Below, piece by piece: positions 26,984-36,164 of a stretch of DNA of 64,000 nucleotides. This stretch comes from Xanthobacteraceae bacterium (GTDB lineage: Bacteria; Pseudomonadota; Alphaproteobacteria; Rhizobiales; Xanthobacteraceae). Every line of letters begins with the position of its first letter. Position 1 is the stretch's first letter. Under the pieces are notes generated by a model. It had not been told where the DNA came from. It worked only from the letters and a program-made list of their open reading frames with translations, and searched no databases. A program made the translations under genes and the position numbers. The stretch covers positions 45,223 through 109,222 of the forward strand of contig JARBUD010000012.1 in assembly GCA_029239875.1 (NCBI GenBank), given 5' to 3'.

Positions 26984-28242
26984 GCCCCGCGATCCGTCTC
27001 CCGCGCGAGCGCCTGCTGGTCATCGGCAACGGCATGGCGGCGGCGAAGCTCTGCGAGGAGCTCGACAGCGTCGCCCATGGCCGCTTCGACATCACCGTCG
27101 TCGGCGCCGAGCCGCACCTCGCCTATAACCGCGTGCTCCTCTCCTGCCTGCTCGCCGGCGAGATCGGGGCGCCGGACATCGAACTGCATTCCGCTGCGTG
27201 GTGGCGCGCCAAGGGCGTCACCGTCCGCATCGGCTGCCCGGTCGCCTCCCTCGACATCGAGGCCCGCCACGCCGTGCTCGCCGACGGCACGGTGCTCGGC
27301 TGGGACAAGCTGGTGCTCGCCACCGGCTCGCAGGCGATCCGCTTGCCGGTGCCCGGCATGGAGCTTCCCGGCGTCATGACCTTCCGCGACCGTGCCGATG
27401 TCGAGGCCATCCTCGCCTCGGCGCGTCCCGGCTGCCGGGCGGTGGTGATCGGTGGCGGCCTGCTAGGCCTCGAGGCCGCGACCGGCCTCGCCGGCGCCGG
27501 CATCGAGACCGCCGTCGTCCATCTCGCCGACCGGCTGATGGAGCGCCAGCTCGACGCCCGCGCCGCCAGCCTGCTCAAGCGGGCGGTGGAGGCGCGCGGC
27601 ATCGCCGTGCATCTGAACGCGTCGACCGAGTGCATCGAGGGCACGGATCGCGTGGAGACGCTGCGCCTCGCCGATGGCCGCCGCCTGCCGGCGGACCTCG
27701 TCATCGTGGCCTGCGGCGTACGCGCCAATGCCGAGCTCGCCCGCGCCGCAGGCATCGCCTGCCAGCGCGGCGTGCTGGTCGATGATGGGCTCGCCACCGA
27801 TATGCCCGGCGTCTATGCGCTCGGCGAATGCGCCGAGCATCGCGGCCAGGTCTACGGCCTCGTCGAGCCGGCCTATGAGCAGGCGCGCGTGCTGGCGGCG
27901 CGGCTCGCCGGCGGCTTGGCCCGCTATGAGGGCAGCGTCACCGCCACCAACCTCAAGGTCTCCGGCGTGAAGGTGTTCTCCGCCGGCGACTTCATGGGCG
28001 GCGCGGATACGCAGGACATCGTGCTGTTCGACGCCCGAGCCGAGCATTACCGCCGGCTGGTGCTGCGCCCGGACGCCGCCGGCACGCGGCTCGTCGGCGC
28101 GGTGCTGTTCGGCGACACGGCGGACGGCACCTACTACCTCGACCTGATCCGCTCGGGACGCGACATCTCCGCCGAACGCGCCGACATCGCCTTCGGCCGT
28201 CCCGACCTTCCCCTTCCGAACCTTGCCAGGGAGGCCGCGTGA
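26980..28242 (+). CDS. NAD(P)/FAD oxidoreductase, electron donor subunit (NasB/NirB N-terminal-like)
   Basis: The 420-residue flavoprotein is like the N-terminal pyridine nucleotide-disulfide oxidoreductase part of NirB and the NasB subunit of bacterial assimilatory nitrate reductase. FAD motif LVIGNGMAAAKLCEEL lies at residues 11-26, the NAD motif VVIGGGLLGLEAATGL near 155, and a late FAD motif MPGVYALGECAEH near 270. It has no siroheme or 2Fe-2S domain of its own. It would pass electrons from NAD(P)H to NasA, whose C-terminal 2Fe-2S domain is suited to accept them. It overlaps the globin stop and the nirA start. Confidence 0.85.
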   Translation: MSPAIRLPRERLLVIGNGMAAAKLCEELDSVAHGRFDITVVGAEPHLAYNRVLLSCLLAGEIGAPDIELHSAAWWRAKGVTVRIGCPVASLDIEARHAVLADGTVLGWDKLVLATGSQAIRLPVPGMELPGVMTFRDRADVEAILASARPGCRAVVIGGGLLGLEAATGLAGAGIETAVVHLADRLMERQLDARAASLLKRAVEARGIAVHLNASTECIEGTDRVETLRLADGRRLPADLVIVACGVRANAELARAAGIACQRGVLVDDGLATDMPGVYALGECAEHRGQVYGLVEPAYEQARVLAARLAGGLARYEGSVTATNLKVSGVKVFSAGDFMGGADTQDIVLFDARAEHYRRLVLRPDAAGTRLVGAVLFGDTADGTYYLDLIRSGRDISAERADIAFGRPDLPLPNLAREAA

Positions 28243-30035
28243 TGGGCTCCGATTTCTCTCCCGAGCAGAAGCGCTATCTCGAAGGCTTCGTCGCCGGCAT
28301 CGCCGCGACCCGCGCCTCCGGCGGCATCACTGGCGCCGCGCCAGGCGCCGCGCCCGCGCCGGTCGCCGCCGCCGAGCCGACCGGCCCCGACGCCGCCGCG
28401 CACCGCGCCATGGCCCGCTTCGAGGCCGAGGGCCGCAAGCTGGTCAATGAGGAGAAGATCAAGCGCGAGGAACTCGGCCTCGATTCCTATGCGCGCATGA
28501 AGCAGCACGCCCGCGAGGGCGCCTTCCCGAAGGGCGGTGACGTCTTTCGCTGGAAGTTCCACGGCCTGTTCTACGTCGCCCCGACGCAGGACAGCTATAT
28601 GTGCCGGCTGCGCATCCCGAACGGCATCCTGAAGCACTGGCAGTTCGAGGGCGTCGCCGACCTCGCCGAGCGCCATGCCGGCGGCTACAGCCACATCACC
28701 ACCCGCGCCAATCTACAGATCCGCGAGATCCCGGTGACCGAGGGTCCCGCCGTGCTGGAAGGGCTGGTCGGGCTCGGCCTCACCTCGCGCGGCGCCGGCG
28801 CCGACAATATCCGCAACGTCACCGGCTCGCCGGCGGCCGGCATCGATCCGCAGGAATTGATCGACACGCGGCCCTACGCGCTGGAATGGCACCACCACAT
28901 CCTCGCCGACCGCTCGCTCTACGGCCTGCCGCGCAAGTTCAACGTCGCCTTCGACGGCGGCGGGCGCATCGGCGCGCTGGAGGAGACCAACGATATCGGC
29001 TTCCAGGCGGTGGAGGTGGCCGACGGTTTCGGTGTGGCGCCCGGCGTGTGGTTCCGCGTCGTGCTGGGCGGCATCACCGGCCATCTCGACCTCGCTCGCG
29101 ACACCGGCGTCATCGTCCGACCGGCGGAAGCGACCGCCCTCGCCGACGCCATGATCCGGGTGTTCATCGATCATGGCGACCGCACCGACCGCAAGAGGGC
29201 GCGGCTGAAGTACCTGCTCGATGCCTGGGGCTTCGAGAAGTTCCTCGCCGCCACCGAGGAGAAGCTCGGGGCGAAGCTGGTGCGCGTGCCGTCCGACGCC
29301 GTGGCGCCACGCCCCGAGCCCGACCGGCTTGCCCATGTCGGCGTGCACAAGCAGACGCAGGAGGGGCTGAACTGGGTCGGCGTCGTGCTGCCGGTCGGCA
29401 AGATGACGGTGGAACAGATGCGCGGCCTCGCCCGCATCGCCCGTGATCTCGGCGACGGCGAACTGCGCCTCACCGTCTGGCAGAACTTGATTCTATCCGG
29501 CGTCGCCGACGCCAATGTCGCGCTGGTCGAGGCGGCGCTGGAGGCGCTCGGGCTTTCCGCCCGCGCCACCGCCATCCGCGCCGGCCTCGTCGCCTGCACG
29601 GGTTCGGCCGGCTGCAAGTTCGGCAACGCCGACACCAAGGCCACCGCCGAGGCCATCGCCCGCCATTGCGAGGGGCGCGTCGCGGTCGACCTGCCGGTGA
29701 ACATCCATGTCACCGGCTGCCACCATTCCTGCGCCCAGCATTATATCGGCGACATCGGCCTCGTCGGCGCGCGCGTGCCGCTGAACGAGGAGGGCGACAC
29801 GGTGCCCGGCTATCATGTCGTGGTCGGCGGCGGCTTCGGCCCGGACGCCGCCATCGGCCGCGAGCTATGGCGCGACGTGCGCGAGGAGGACGCGCCGGCA
29901 CGCGTCGAGGCGCTGCTGCGCGCCTGGCTCGCCAACCGCATGGACGACGCCGAGACGCTCGCCCGCTTCACCCGCCGCCACGAGCCGGACGCGCTGCGCT
30001 CCCTCGTCGATATGGCCGCGGAGATTCCGTCATGA
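28242..30035 (+). CDS. nirA: Assimilatory nitrite reductase, siroheme/4Fe-4S type
   Basis: The 597-residue protein has the two-fold nitrite/sulfite reductase architecture, with HITTRANLQIREI and the cluster-siroheme cysteines Cys452, Cys458 (CTGSAGC), Cys493 and Cys497 (CHHSC). The CTGSAGC/GNADTK context is that of nitrite rather than sulfite reductase. The first 80 residues form an Ala/Pro-rich extension. I use the ATG at 28242, with GGGAGG upstream and its A shared with the previous stop. The partner reductase gene overlaps its 3' end by 4 bases, which suggests a fixed complex. Confidence 0.92.
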   Translation: MGSDFSPEQKRYLEGFVAGIAATRASGGITGAAPGAAPAPVAAAEPTGPDAAAHRAMARFEAEGRKLVNEEKIKREELGLDSYARMKQHAREGAFPKGGDVFRWKFHGLFYVAPTQDSYMCRLRIPNGILKHWQFEGVADLAERHAGGYSHITTRANLQIREIPVTEGPAVLEGLVGLGLTSRGAGADNIRNVTGSPAAGIDPQELIDTRPYALEWHHHILADRSLYGLPRKFNVAFDGGGRIGALEETNDIGFQAVEVADGFGVAPGVWFRVVLGGITGHLDLARDTGVIVRPAEATALADAMIRVFIDHGDRTDRKRARLKYLLDAWGFEKFLAATEEKLGAKLVRVPSDAVAPRPEPDRLAHVGVHKQTQEGLNWVGVVLPVGKMTVEQMRGLARIARDLGDGELRLTVWQNLILSGVADANVALVEAALEALGLSARATAIRAGLVACTGSAGCKFGNADTKATAEAIARHCEGRVAVDLPVNIHVTGCHHSCAQHYIGDIGLVGARVPLNEEGDTVPGYHVVVGGGFGPDAAIGRELWRDVREEDAPARVEALLRAWLANRMDDAETLARFTRRHEPDALRSLVDMAAEIPS

Positions 30036-31612
30036 ATGCACCTATGCTGCAGCCGATACCGGCGGTCTCCTATCTGCCGGAAACCGCGCCCTTCAGCGAG
30101 GAGCAGCGCGCCTGGCTGAACGGCTTCTTCGCCGCCGTCCTGTCGCCGCCGACCGGCACGCCGGTGGCGCTCGATGCAGCCGCCGCACCGGCCGCGGAGG
30201 ACGACGGCGCGCCCTGGCACGATCCCGCCATGCCATTGGACGAGCGCATGAAATTGGCGGAGGGTCGTCCGCTGCCGCGGCGCATGATGGCCGCCATGGC
30301 GCAGCAGGATTGCGGCCAGTGCGGCTATGTCTGCGAGAGCTATGCCGCCGCGCTCGCCGCCGGCACCGAAGCCAAGCTCAATCTCTGCGCGCCCGGCGGC
30401 AAGGACACTGCGCGCATGCTCAAGGCGCTCGCCGCCGAGCTGGACGGCGTGCCCGCCGCCGCGCCGGCGACGCCTGTTCCCGCCGCCCCCGCTGGCGCCC
30501 CCGGCACCTCGCGCGACAATCCGGCCCTCGTCACTCTCGTCTCGCGTCATCGGCTCAACAAGGGTGCCTCCGAGAAGGAGACCTGGCACGTCGAGTTCGA
30601 CCTCGCCGCCGCCGGGCTCGACTACACGGTGGGCGACAGCTTCGGCATCTTCCCGGAGAACGATCCCGCCCTCGTCGCCGCTGTATTGGCGGCCATCGGC
30701 GCGGACGGGAGCGAGGAAATCGAGGGCCGGCCTGTTTCGGACATCCTCGCCCGTGACGTCTCGCTTGGCGCCGCGCCGGACGGGCTGTTCCAGCTCCTCA
30801 CCTACCTCACGGGCGGCGAGGCGCGGCGGCGCGCCCGCGCGCTGGCGGCTGGCGAGGACCCGGACGGTGACGCCGCCGGCCTCGACGTACTCGCCGCGCT
30901 GGAAAAGTTCGGCCGGCCCGCCATCGCCGCCGAAGTGCTGGTCGAGGCGCTGGAGCCGCTGCAGCCGCGCCTCTATTCCATCTCGTCGAGCCCGAAGGCG
31001 ACGCCCGGCCGGCTGTCGCTGACCGTCGACACGGTGCGCTACCGGCTCGCCGGCCGAACCCGGCTCGGCGTCGGCTCGACCTTCCTGTCCGGCCGGCTGG
31101 AGCCGGGCGCACCGATGCGCGCCTATGTGCAGAAGGCGCACGGCTTCGCCCTTCCGGCGGATCCCTCGACGCCGGTCATCATGGTCGGGCCGGGCACCGG
31201 CATCGCACCGTTCCGCGCCTTCCTGTGGGAGCGGATGGCGAGCAACGCCAAGGGCCGCAACTGGCTGTTCTTCGGTCATCAGCGCAGCGATTGCGACTTC
31301 TTCTACGAGGACGAGCTTTCCGGCATGCGTGCCGGCGGCCACCTCGCGCGCCTGACGCTGGCCTGGTCGCGCGACGGGTCGGAGAAGGTCTATGTGCAGG
31401 ACCGCATGCGCGAGGTCGGCGCCGACCTCTTCGCCTGGCTGGAGGAGGGCGCGCATTTCTACATCTGCGGCGACGCCAAGCGCATGGCCAAGGATGTCGA
31501 GCGGGCGCTGGTCGAGGTGGTCGCCGCCCATTCCGGCCGGTCCACCGATGACGCGCTGGCCTATGTCGCCGGGCTGAAGAAGGCCGGGCGCTATCAGGCG
31601 GACGTCTATTGA
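30032..31612 (+). CDS. CysJ-like FAD/NADPH reductase with N-terminal 4Fe-4S domain, partner of NirA
   Basis: The 526-residue protein has a CysJ/ferredoxin-NADP reductase core (about residues 170-526) with the FAD motif RLYSISSSP, the NADPH motif MVGPGTGIAPFRAFLW and the terminal AGRYQADVY with its aromatic stacking residue. The flavodoxin (FMN) domain of CysJ is missing. In its place is a short domain with Cys94, Cys97, Cys101 and Cys119 (DCGQCGYVC, then LCAPGG) that should hold a 4Fe-4S cluster. It is often annotated as sulfite reductase alpha subunit. Its overlap with nirA suggests that it feeds NADPH electrons to nitrite reductase. Confidence 0.85.
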   Translation: MNAPMLQPIPAVSYLPETAPFSEEQRAWLNGFFAAVLSPPTGTPVALDAAAAPAAEDDGAPWHDPAMPLDERMKLAEGRPLPRRMMAAMAQQDCGQCGYVCESYAAALAAGTEAKLNLCAPGGKDTARMLKALAAELDGVPAAAPATPVPAAPAGAPGTSRDNPALVTLVSRHRLNKGASEKETWHVEFDLAAAGLDYTVGDSFGIFPENDPALVAAVLAAIGADGSEEIEGRPVSDILARDVSLGAAPDGLFQLLTYLTGGEARRRARALAAGEDPDGDAAGLDVLAALEKFGRPAIAAEVLVEALEPLQPRLYSISSSPKATPGRLSLTVDTVRYRLAGRTRLGVGSTFLSGRLEPGAPMRAYVQKAHGFALPADPSTPVIMVGPGTGIAPFRAFLWERMASNAKGRNWLFFGHQRSDCDFFYEDELSGMRAGGHLARLTLAWSRDGSEKVYVQDRMREVGADLFAWLEEGAHFYICGDAKRMAKDVERALVEVVAAHSGRSTDDALAYVAGLKKAGRYQADVY

Positions 31613-34326
31613 TGAACGCGCCGGTGCCCCCGCCGCTCGGCGAAGTGGTCGCCACCGCATCGGCCGGCGGCCCGGCGGTGCGCACCACCTGCCCCTATTG
31701 CGGCGTCGGCTGCGGCGTGCTGGCGACGCCGGATGGGCAAAGCGGGGCGGTGATCGCCGGCGATCCCGAGCATCCGGCCAATCTCGGCCGGCTGTGTTCG
31801 AAGGGCTCGGCGCTCGGCGAGACGCTGGGGCTGGAGACGCGCCTGCTCCATCCCATGGCGCGCGAGGGCGACGGGCCGCTGCAGCGCATCGGCTGGGGGA
31901 CGGCGCTCGACCGCATCGCGGCGGCCTTCGCCGACACCATCGACCGGCACGGGCCGGATTCCGTCGCGCTCTATCTCTCCGGGCAACTGCTGACCGAGGA
32001 CTATTACGCCGCCAACAAGCTGGCGAAGGGTTTCCTCGGCACGGCCAATGTCGACACCAATTCGCGCCTGTGCATGGCCTCGTCGGTCGCCGGCCATCGC
32101 CGCGCCTTCGGCTCGGACACGGTGCCGGGCTGCTACGAGGACCTCGACGAGGCCGATCTCGTGGTGCTGGTCGGCTCCAACGCCGCCTGGTGCCACCCGG
32201 TGCTGTTCCGCCGTATCGAGGCGGCGCGGGCGCGGCGCGGGGCGCGTGTCGTCGTCATCGACCCCCGCCGCACCGCCACCGGCGACGAGGCCGACCTGTT
32301 CCTCCCCGTTCGCGCAGGCATGGATTCGGTGGTTTTCGCCGGCCTGCTGGTCCGGCTGGCGAACAGCGGCGCATTGGACCAAGCTTATATCGCCGCCCAC
32401 ACGGCGGGCTTCGAGGCGACGCTGGCCGCCGCGTGCGAGATGGCGCCGGATGTCGCGACCGCGGCGCTTGCCGCCGGCGTCGAGGCCGAAGCGCTGGAGG
32501 AGTTCTACCGTCTATTCGAGCGCACCGAGCGCGTCGTCACCTGCTATTCGCAGGGGGTGAACCAGTCGGCGCAAGGCACCGACAAGGTCAACGCCATCAT
32601 CAATTGCCATCTCGCCACCGGCCGCATCGGCCGGCCCGGCATGGGGCCGTTTTCGCTCACCGGCCAACCCAACGCCATGGGCGGGCGTGAGGTCGGCGGG
32701 CTCGCCAACCAGCTCGCCGCGCATATGGATTTCTCGCCCGAGAGCGTCGACCGTGTGGGCCGCTTCTGGCAGGCGCCGCATATGGCCTCGCGCGAAGGCC
32801 TGAAGGCCGTCGCCCTGTTCGACGCCGTCGCCGCCGGCAAGGTGAAGGCGCTGTGGGTGATGGGCACCAATCCGGCGGTGAGCCTGCCGCGCGCCGACGG
32901 CGTGCGCGAGGCGCTGCGCGGGCTCGATTTCCTCGTCGTCTCCGACAATGTCGCGGCCAACGACACGCTGGGCTGCCGGCCGCATCTGGTGCTGCCAGCG
33001 CTCGCCTGGGGCGAGAAGGACGGCACGGTCACCAATTCCGAGCGGCGCATCTCCCGCCAGCGCGCCTTCCTGTCGCCGCCGGGCGAGGCGAAGGCGGACT
33101 GGTGGGCCATTGCGCAGGTCGGCAAGCGCCTCGGCCATGCCGCCGCCTTCGCCTGGCGCTCCGCCACCGAGGTGTTCCGTGAGCACGCCGCGCTCTCCGC
33201 CTTCGAGAATGGCGGCACGCGCGATTTCGACCTGTCCGGCCTTGCCGGCATCAAGGATGCCGATTTCGACGCCCTCGCGCCGGTGCAATGGCCGGTGCGC
33301 GGAGTGGGGGAGGGCGCCAAGCGTTTCTTCGCCGAGGGCGGCTTCTACACGCCCGACCGCAGGGCGCGCTTCGTGCCGCCGCGGCCTCCCGCGCTGGCGC
33401 GGGCGACGAGCGAGAGCTACCCCTTCCTTTTGAACACCGGCCGCATCCGCGACCAGTGGCACACCATGACCCGCAGCGGCCTGAGCGCCCGGCTCGGCGC
33501 GCATCTGCCGGTGCCCTTCGCCGAGATCAACGCGGAGGATGCCGCGCGTCTCGGCGTCACCGAGGGCGCCATGCTGCGCGTGTCGTCGGAACATGGCGCA
33601 CTTGTGGCGGAGGCGCGCCTCGCCGCCGGCCAGCCGTGCGGCACGGTGTTCGTGCCGATCCACTGGAGCGAGGCGACCTCCTCCTGCGGCCGCGTCGGCG
33701 CGCTGGTCGCCGGCGACACCGATCCCATTTCCGGCCAACCGGAGGCGAAGGCGACGCCGGTCGCGCTCGAGCCCGTCGTCCTGCCCTATCGCGGTTTCGT
33801 CCTCTCGCGGCAGGCCATCGCGCCGCCACCGGCGCAATGGTGGGCGCGCGCCACCCTCGACGGCGCCATCGCCTATATCCTCGCCGATGACCGCCCACCG
33901 CAGGAATGGCTGCACGAATGGCTGGGCGACGAGACCGGGGCAGTGCATCTCGACGATGCCGGCGCCGGGCGCTACCGCTTCGCCGATTTCGACGCGGCCG
34001 GCCGCATCCGCCTTGTCGCCTTCGTCGAGCGCTCGGAGCGGCGCCTCGATTGGTCCGGCGCGCTGTCGTGGTTCGCCGACGAGGAGCGGGACATCGCGCG
34101 GCGCGGTCAGGTGCTCTCGGGCCGGGCGGAGAGCGGCGGCGCCTGCGGCCCGGTCATCTGCGCCTGCCATGGCGTGGCGCAGGACAGCATCGAGGCCTTC
34201 ATCGCCGGCAATCCGGCGGCGGGGCTCGCCGGCATCGGCGCGGCGCTGAAGGCCGGCACCAATTGCGGCTCCTGCATCCCGGAGTTGCGGCGCCTGCTGG
34301 CGCGCACCGAGCCGGCGCTGGGCTAG
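31612..34326 (+). CDS. nasA: Assimilatory nitrate reductase catalytic subunit
   Basis: The 904-residue molybdopterin (bis-MGD) enzyme has an N-terminal 4Fe-4S site (Cys27, Cys30, Cys34, Cys62; CPYCGVGC), DTNSRLCMASSV with the molybdenum-ligand Cys, GVNQSAQGTDKVNAI, and a C-terminal molydopterin-binding domain. Residues about 845-895 form a BFD-like 2Fe-2S domain (ICACHGV and GTNCGSCIPEL), the extra domain of NasA from Klebsiella-type enzymes. No signal peptide is present, so it is cytoplasmic. The A of its ATG is shared with the stop of the reductase gene. Its stop overlaps that of the convergent reductase-PAS gene by 3-4 bases. Confidence 0.94.
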   Translation: MNAPVPPPLGEVVATASAGGPAVRTTCPYCGVGCGVLATPDGQSGAVIAGDPEHPANLGRLCSKGSALGETLGLETRLLHPMAREGDGPLQRIGWGTALDRIAAAFADTIDRHGPDSVALYLSGQLLTEDYYAANKLAKGFLGTANVDTNSRLCMASSVAGHRRAFGSDTVPGCYEDLDEADLVVLVGSNAAWCHPVLFRRIEAARARRGARVVVIDPRRTATGDEADLFLPVRAGMDSVVFAGLLVRLANSGALDQAYIAAHTAGFEATLAAACEMAPDVATAALAAGVEAEALEEFYRLFERTERVVTCYSQGVNQSAQGTDKVNAIINCHLATGRIGRPGMGPFSLTGQPNAMGGREVGGLANQLAAHMDFSPESVDRVGRFWQAPHMASREGLKAVALFDAVAAGKVKALWVMGTNPAVSLPRADGVREALRGLDFLVVSDNVAANDTLGCRPHLVLPALAWGEKDGTVTNSERRISRQRAFLSPPGEAKADWWAIAQVGKRLGHAAAFAWRSATEVFREHAALSAFENGGTRDFDLSGLAGIKDADFDALAPVQWPVRGVGEGAKRFFAEGGFYTPDRRARFVPPRPPALARATSESYPFLLNTGRIRDQWHTMTRSGLSARLGAHLPVPFAEINAEDAARLGVTEGAMLRVSSEHGALVAEARLAAGQPCGTVFVPIHWSEATSSCGRVGALVAGDTDPISGQPEAKATPVALEPVVLPYRGFVLSRQAIAPPPAQWWARATLDGAIAYILADDRPPQEWLHEWLGDETGAVHLDDAGAGRYRFADFDAAGRIRLVAFVERSERRLDWSGALSWFADEERDIARRGQVLSGRAESGGACGPVICACHGVAQDSIEAFIAGNPAAGLAGIGAALKAGTNCGSCIPELRRLLARTEPALG

Positions 34327-35633
34327 GAGTTCCCGCCAGCGGCAGCCTCCAGCGCCGCCAGCTTCTTCTTCAGCGCCTTGGTCTCCTCGAAGCGGGCGGT
34401 GACGTCGCGCAGCCCGGCGACCATGCCCGTGACCTTCCCGGCCTCGTCCTTCATCAGCACGATGGTGAACTCGATCGAGATGCGCCGTCCGTCCTTGTGC
34501 AGGCCCGGCACCGCCAGCAGGTCGCCGGCGCCGTAGCGGCTGACCCCCGAGGCTATCGTCTCGTCATAGCCTTCCCAGTGCCGGGCGCGGAATGGCTCGG
34601 GGATGATGATGTCGAGCGACTGGCCCAGCGCCTCCGCTTCGGTGAAGCCAAAGATGCGCTCGGCGCCGGCGTTCCACAGCGCGATGGTGCCGTCGGTGGC
34701 GCTGGCGATGATGGCGTCGGCGGCGCTGTCGACCAGCGCGTCGCCGATCTGCTCGCGGCTGAAGCCGTGCACCGCGCGCGCCGTTCGCGCCGCAACCGTT
34801 CCCGATTGCGGCGCTGGAACCGTCCCGCCATCGGTGGCCTCGCCGAACAGGTCTTCGACCGGCCCGAAGAATTCGTAGTGCAGCCGTTCCGTCGGCACGC
34901 CGCGCTGCGCCAGCCCGGGCACGAAGTCCCTGAGGAAGCGCAGCGGGCCGCAGACGAAGTACTCGGCCTCGTCGACCGGCGTGTGTGCGGCCAGCCAGTC
35001 AAGGGTGAGATGACCGGAGATGTCGAAGTCGCGCCCCGCCACGTCGCCGCTCTCGGGCCGCGTGTAGAGGAAGGTCGTCTCGATCCCGCTGGAGGCCGCG
35101 GCGAGGTCGCGGACATGCTTTCCCAGCGCATGCGTGCCGCCGTTCTGGGTGCAGTGGACGAACTGCACGCGGACGTGGCGCTTCTCGCGCACGAATTCCT
35201 CCAGCATCGCCACCATCGGCGTCAGCCCGACGCCGGCGCTCACCATGACGATGGGTCGCTCGTCGCCGCGCGGCAGCACGAAGCTGCCGTCCGGCCGGGC
35301 GATGTCGAGCCGCGTGCCGGGCTCAGCTGAATCGTGCAGCCATTTGGTGACGGTGCCGGCGGGCTCGCGCTTCACCGTGATCCGGTAGGTCTCGCCGTTC
35401 GGCGCCGAGGAGATGGTGAAGTTGCGCTTCTGCCGGCCATGGCCCGGCACCTCGGCGAACAACGTGAGGTGCTGCCCCGCCTCGTGCGGCGCCGGCGGGC
35501 GACCATCCGCCGGGCGCAGCACGAAGGAGGTGATGACCTCGCTCTCCTTGTGGCGGCTCTCGATGACGAAGGGGCGTGGGCCACCCCTGTCCTCGGCTGT
35601 CGGCTGCGCTGTTGCCGCGGCGGTATCGGTCAT
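34323..35633 (-). CDS. Hmp-like NAD(P)H flavin reductase fused to a PAS domain
   Basis: The 436-residue protein has an N-terminal ferredoxin-reductase module of the flavohemoglobin type: RNFTISSAP (residues 70-78) for FAD, VSAGVGLTPM (131-140) for NAD(P)H, EYFVCGP (224-230), ending HYEFFGP (252-258). Where Hmp has a globin before this module, this protein has none; instead a PAS domain (about 297-415; DAIIASATDGTIALWNAGAE in part) and a short coiled coil follow. The ATG at 35633 is divergent from an Rrf2 regulator, with a 27-base palindrome between them. It could reduce the separate globin and sense a signal through PAS. The architecture is unusual to me. Confidence 0.8.
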   Translation of the reverse strand: MTDTAAATAQPTAEDRGGPRPFVIESRHKESEVITSFVLRPADGRPPAPHEAGQHLTLFAEVPGHGRQKRNFTISSAPNGETYRITVKREPAGTVTKWLHDSAEPGTRLDIARPDGSFVLPRGDERPIVMVSAGVGLTPMVAMLEEFVREKRHVRVQFVHCTQNGGTHALGKHVRDLAAASSGIETTFLYTRPESGDVAGRDFDISGHLTLDWLAAHTPVDEAEYFVCGPLRFLRDFVPGLAQRGVPTERLHYEFFGPVEDLFGEATDGGTVPAPQSGTVAARTARAVHGFSREQIGDALVDSAADAIIASATDGTIALWNAGAERIFGFTEAEALGQSLDIIIPEPFRARHWEGYDETIASGVSRYGAGDLLAVPGLHKDGRRISIEFTIVLMKDEAGKVTGMVAGLRDVTARFEETKALKKKLAALEAAAGGNS

Positions 35634-35650
35634 GGTGTTGGCCTCTGCAG

Positions 35651-35677
35651 AAATCATGTATAGAGTATGCATGATTT
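35651..35677. promoter_or_regulatory. 27-base palindromic operator between the reductase-PAS and Rrf2 genes
   Basis: The arms AAATCATGTAT (35651-35661) and ATGCATGATTT (35667-35677) flank AGAGT, with one mismatch in eleven positions. It is AT-rich, lies midway between two divergent genes, and has the size and symmetry of Rrf2/NsrR-type operators. The adjacent NsrR-like protein is the obvious candidate to bind it and control both genes. Confidence 0.65.
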
Positions 35678-35708
35678 AGCGAACTAGAAAAGCTCCAGAC
35701 AGTTCCGC

Positions 35709-36164
35709 ATGCGACTGACCCGCTACTCCGATTACGCCATGCGCGTGATGCTCTATCTCGCGGCACGCGGCGACCGTCCGTGCTCCATATCGGAGATGGC
35801 GGCAGCCTACGGTATTTCGCAGAACCACCTGATGAAGGTCATGAACGACCTAGGGCGGGCCGGCTATGTGGCGAGCACGCGCGGGCGCAATGGCGGCTTC
35901 CGGCTGGCGCGGCCGGCGGCCGAGATCGTGGTCGGCGACTTGCTGCGGCACACCGAGGACGATCTCGACCTCGTCGATTGCCCGCGCTGCGTGCTGTCGC
36001 GCGGCTGCGGCCTGTCTTCGGTGCTGGACGAGGCGCTGATGGCGTTCCTCGCCGTGCTCGACCGCTACACGCTGGCGGACCTCATCGACCGGCGGCAGGG
36101 CTTCCAGAGCCTGCTGCTTTCCCTCGATTCCGGCATGGGCCGGATTCAGCCCGGACTGGCGTGA
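35709..36164 (+). CDS. Rrf2-family regulator, NsrR-like nitric oxide sensor
   Basis: The 151-residue winged-helix protein begins MRLTRYSDYAMRVMLYLA and has ISQNHLMKVMNDLGRAGYV as recognition helix region, both typical of NsrR. Cys91, Cys94 and Cys100 (DCPRCVLSRGC) should bind an Fe-S cluster that reacts with NO; the spacing C-X2-C-X5-C is tighter than in E. coli NsrR (91, 96, 102), so cluster type and signal are not certain. It is divergent from the reductase-PAS gene with a palindrome between, and its stop overlaps the start of the HPP gene by one base. Confidence 0.85.
   Translation: MRLTRYSDYAMRVMLYLAARGDRPCSISEMAAAYGISQNHLMKVMNDLGRAGYVASTRGRNGGFRLARPAAEIVVGDLLRHTEDDLDLVDCPRCVLSRGCGLSSVLDEALMAFLAVLDRYTLADLIDRRQGFQSLLLSLDSGMGRIQPGLA

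Noticed and set aside
30032..31612. Assignment as sulfite reductase alpha subunit (CysJ)
   Set aside because: There is no flavodoxin domain, and the gene overlaps nirA within the nitrate operon; the nitrite reductase partner role is better supported.
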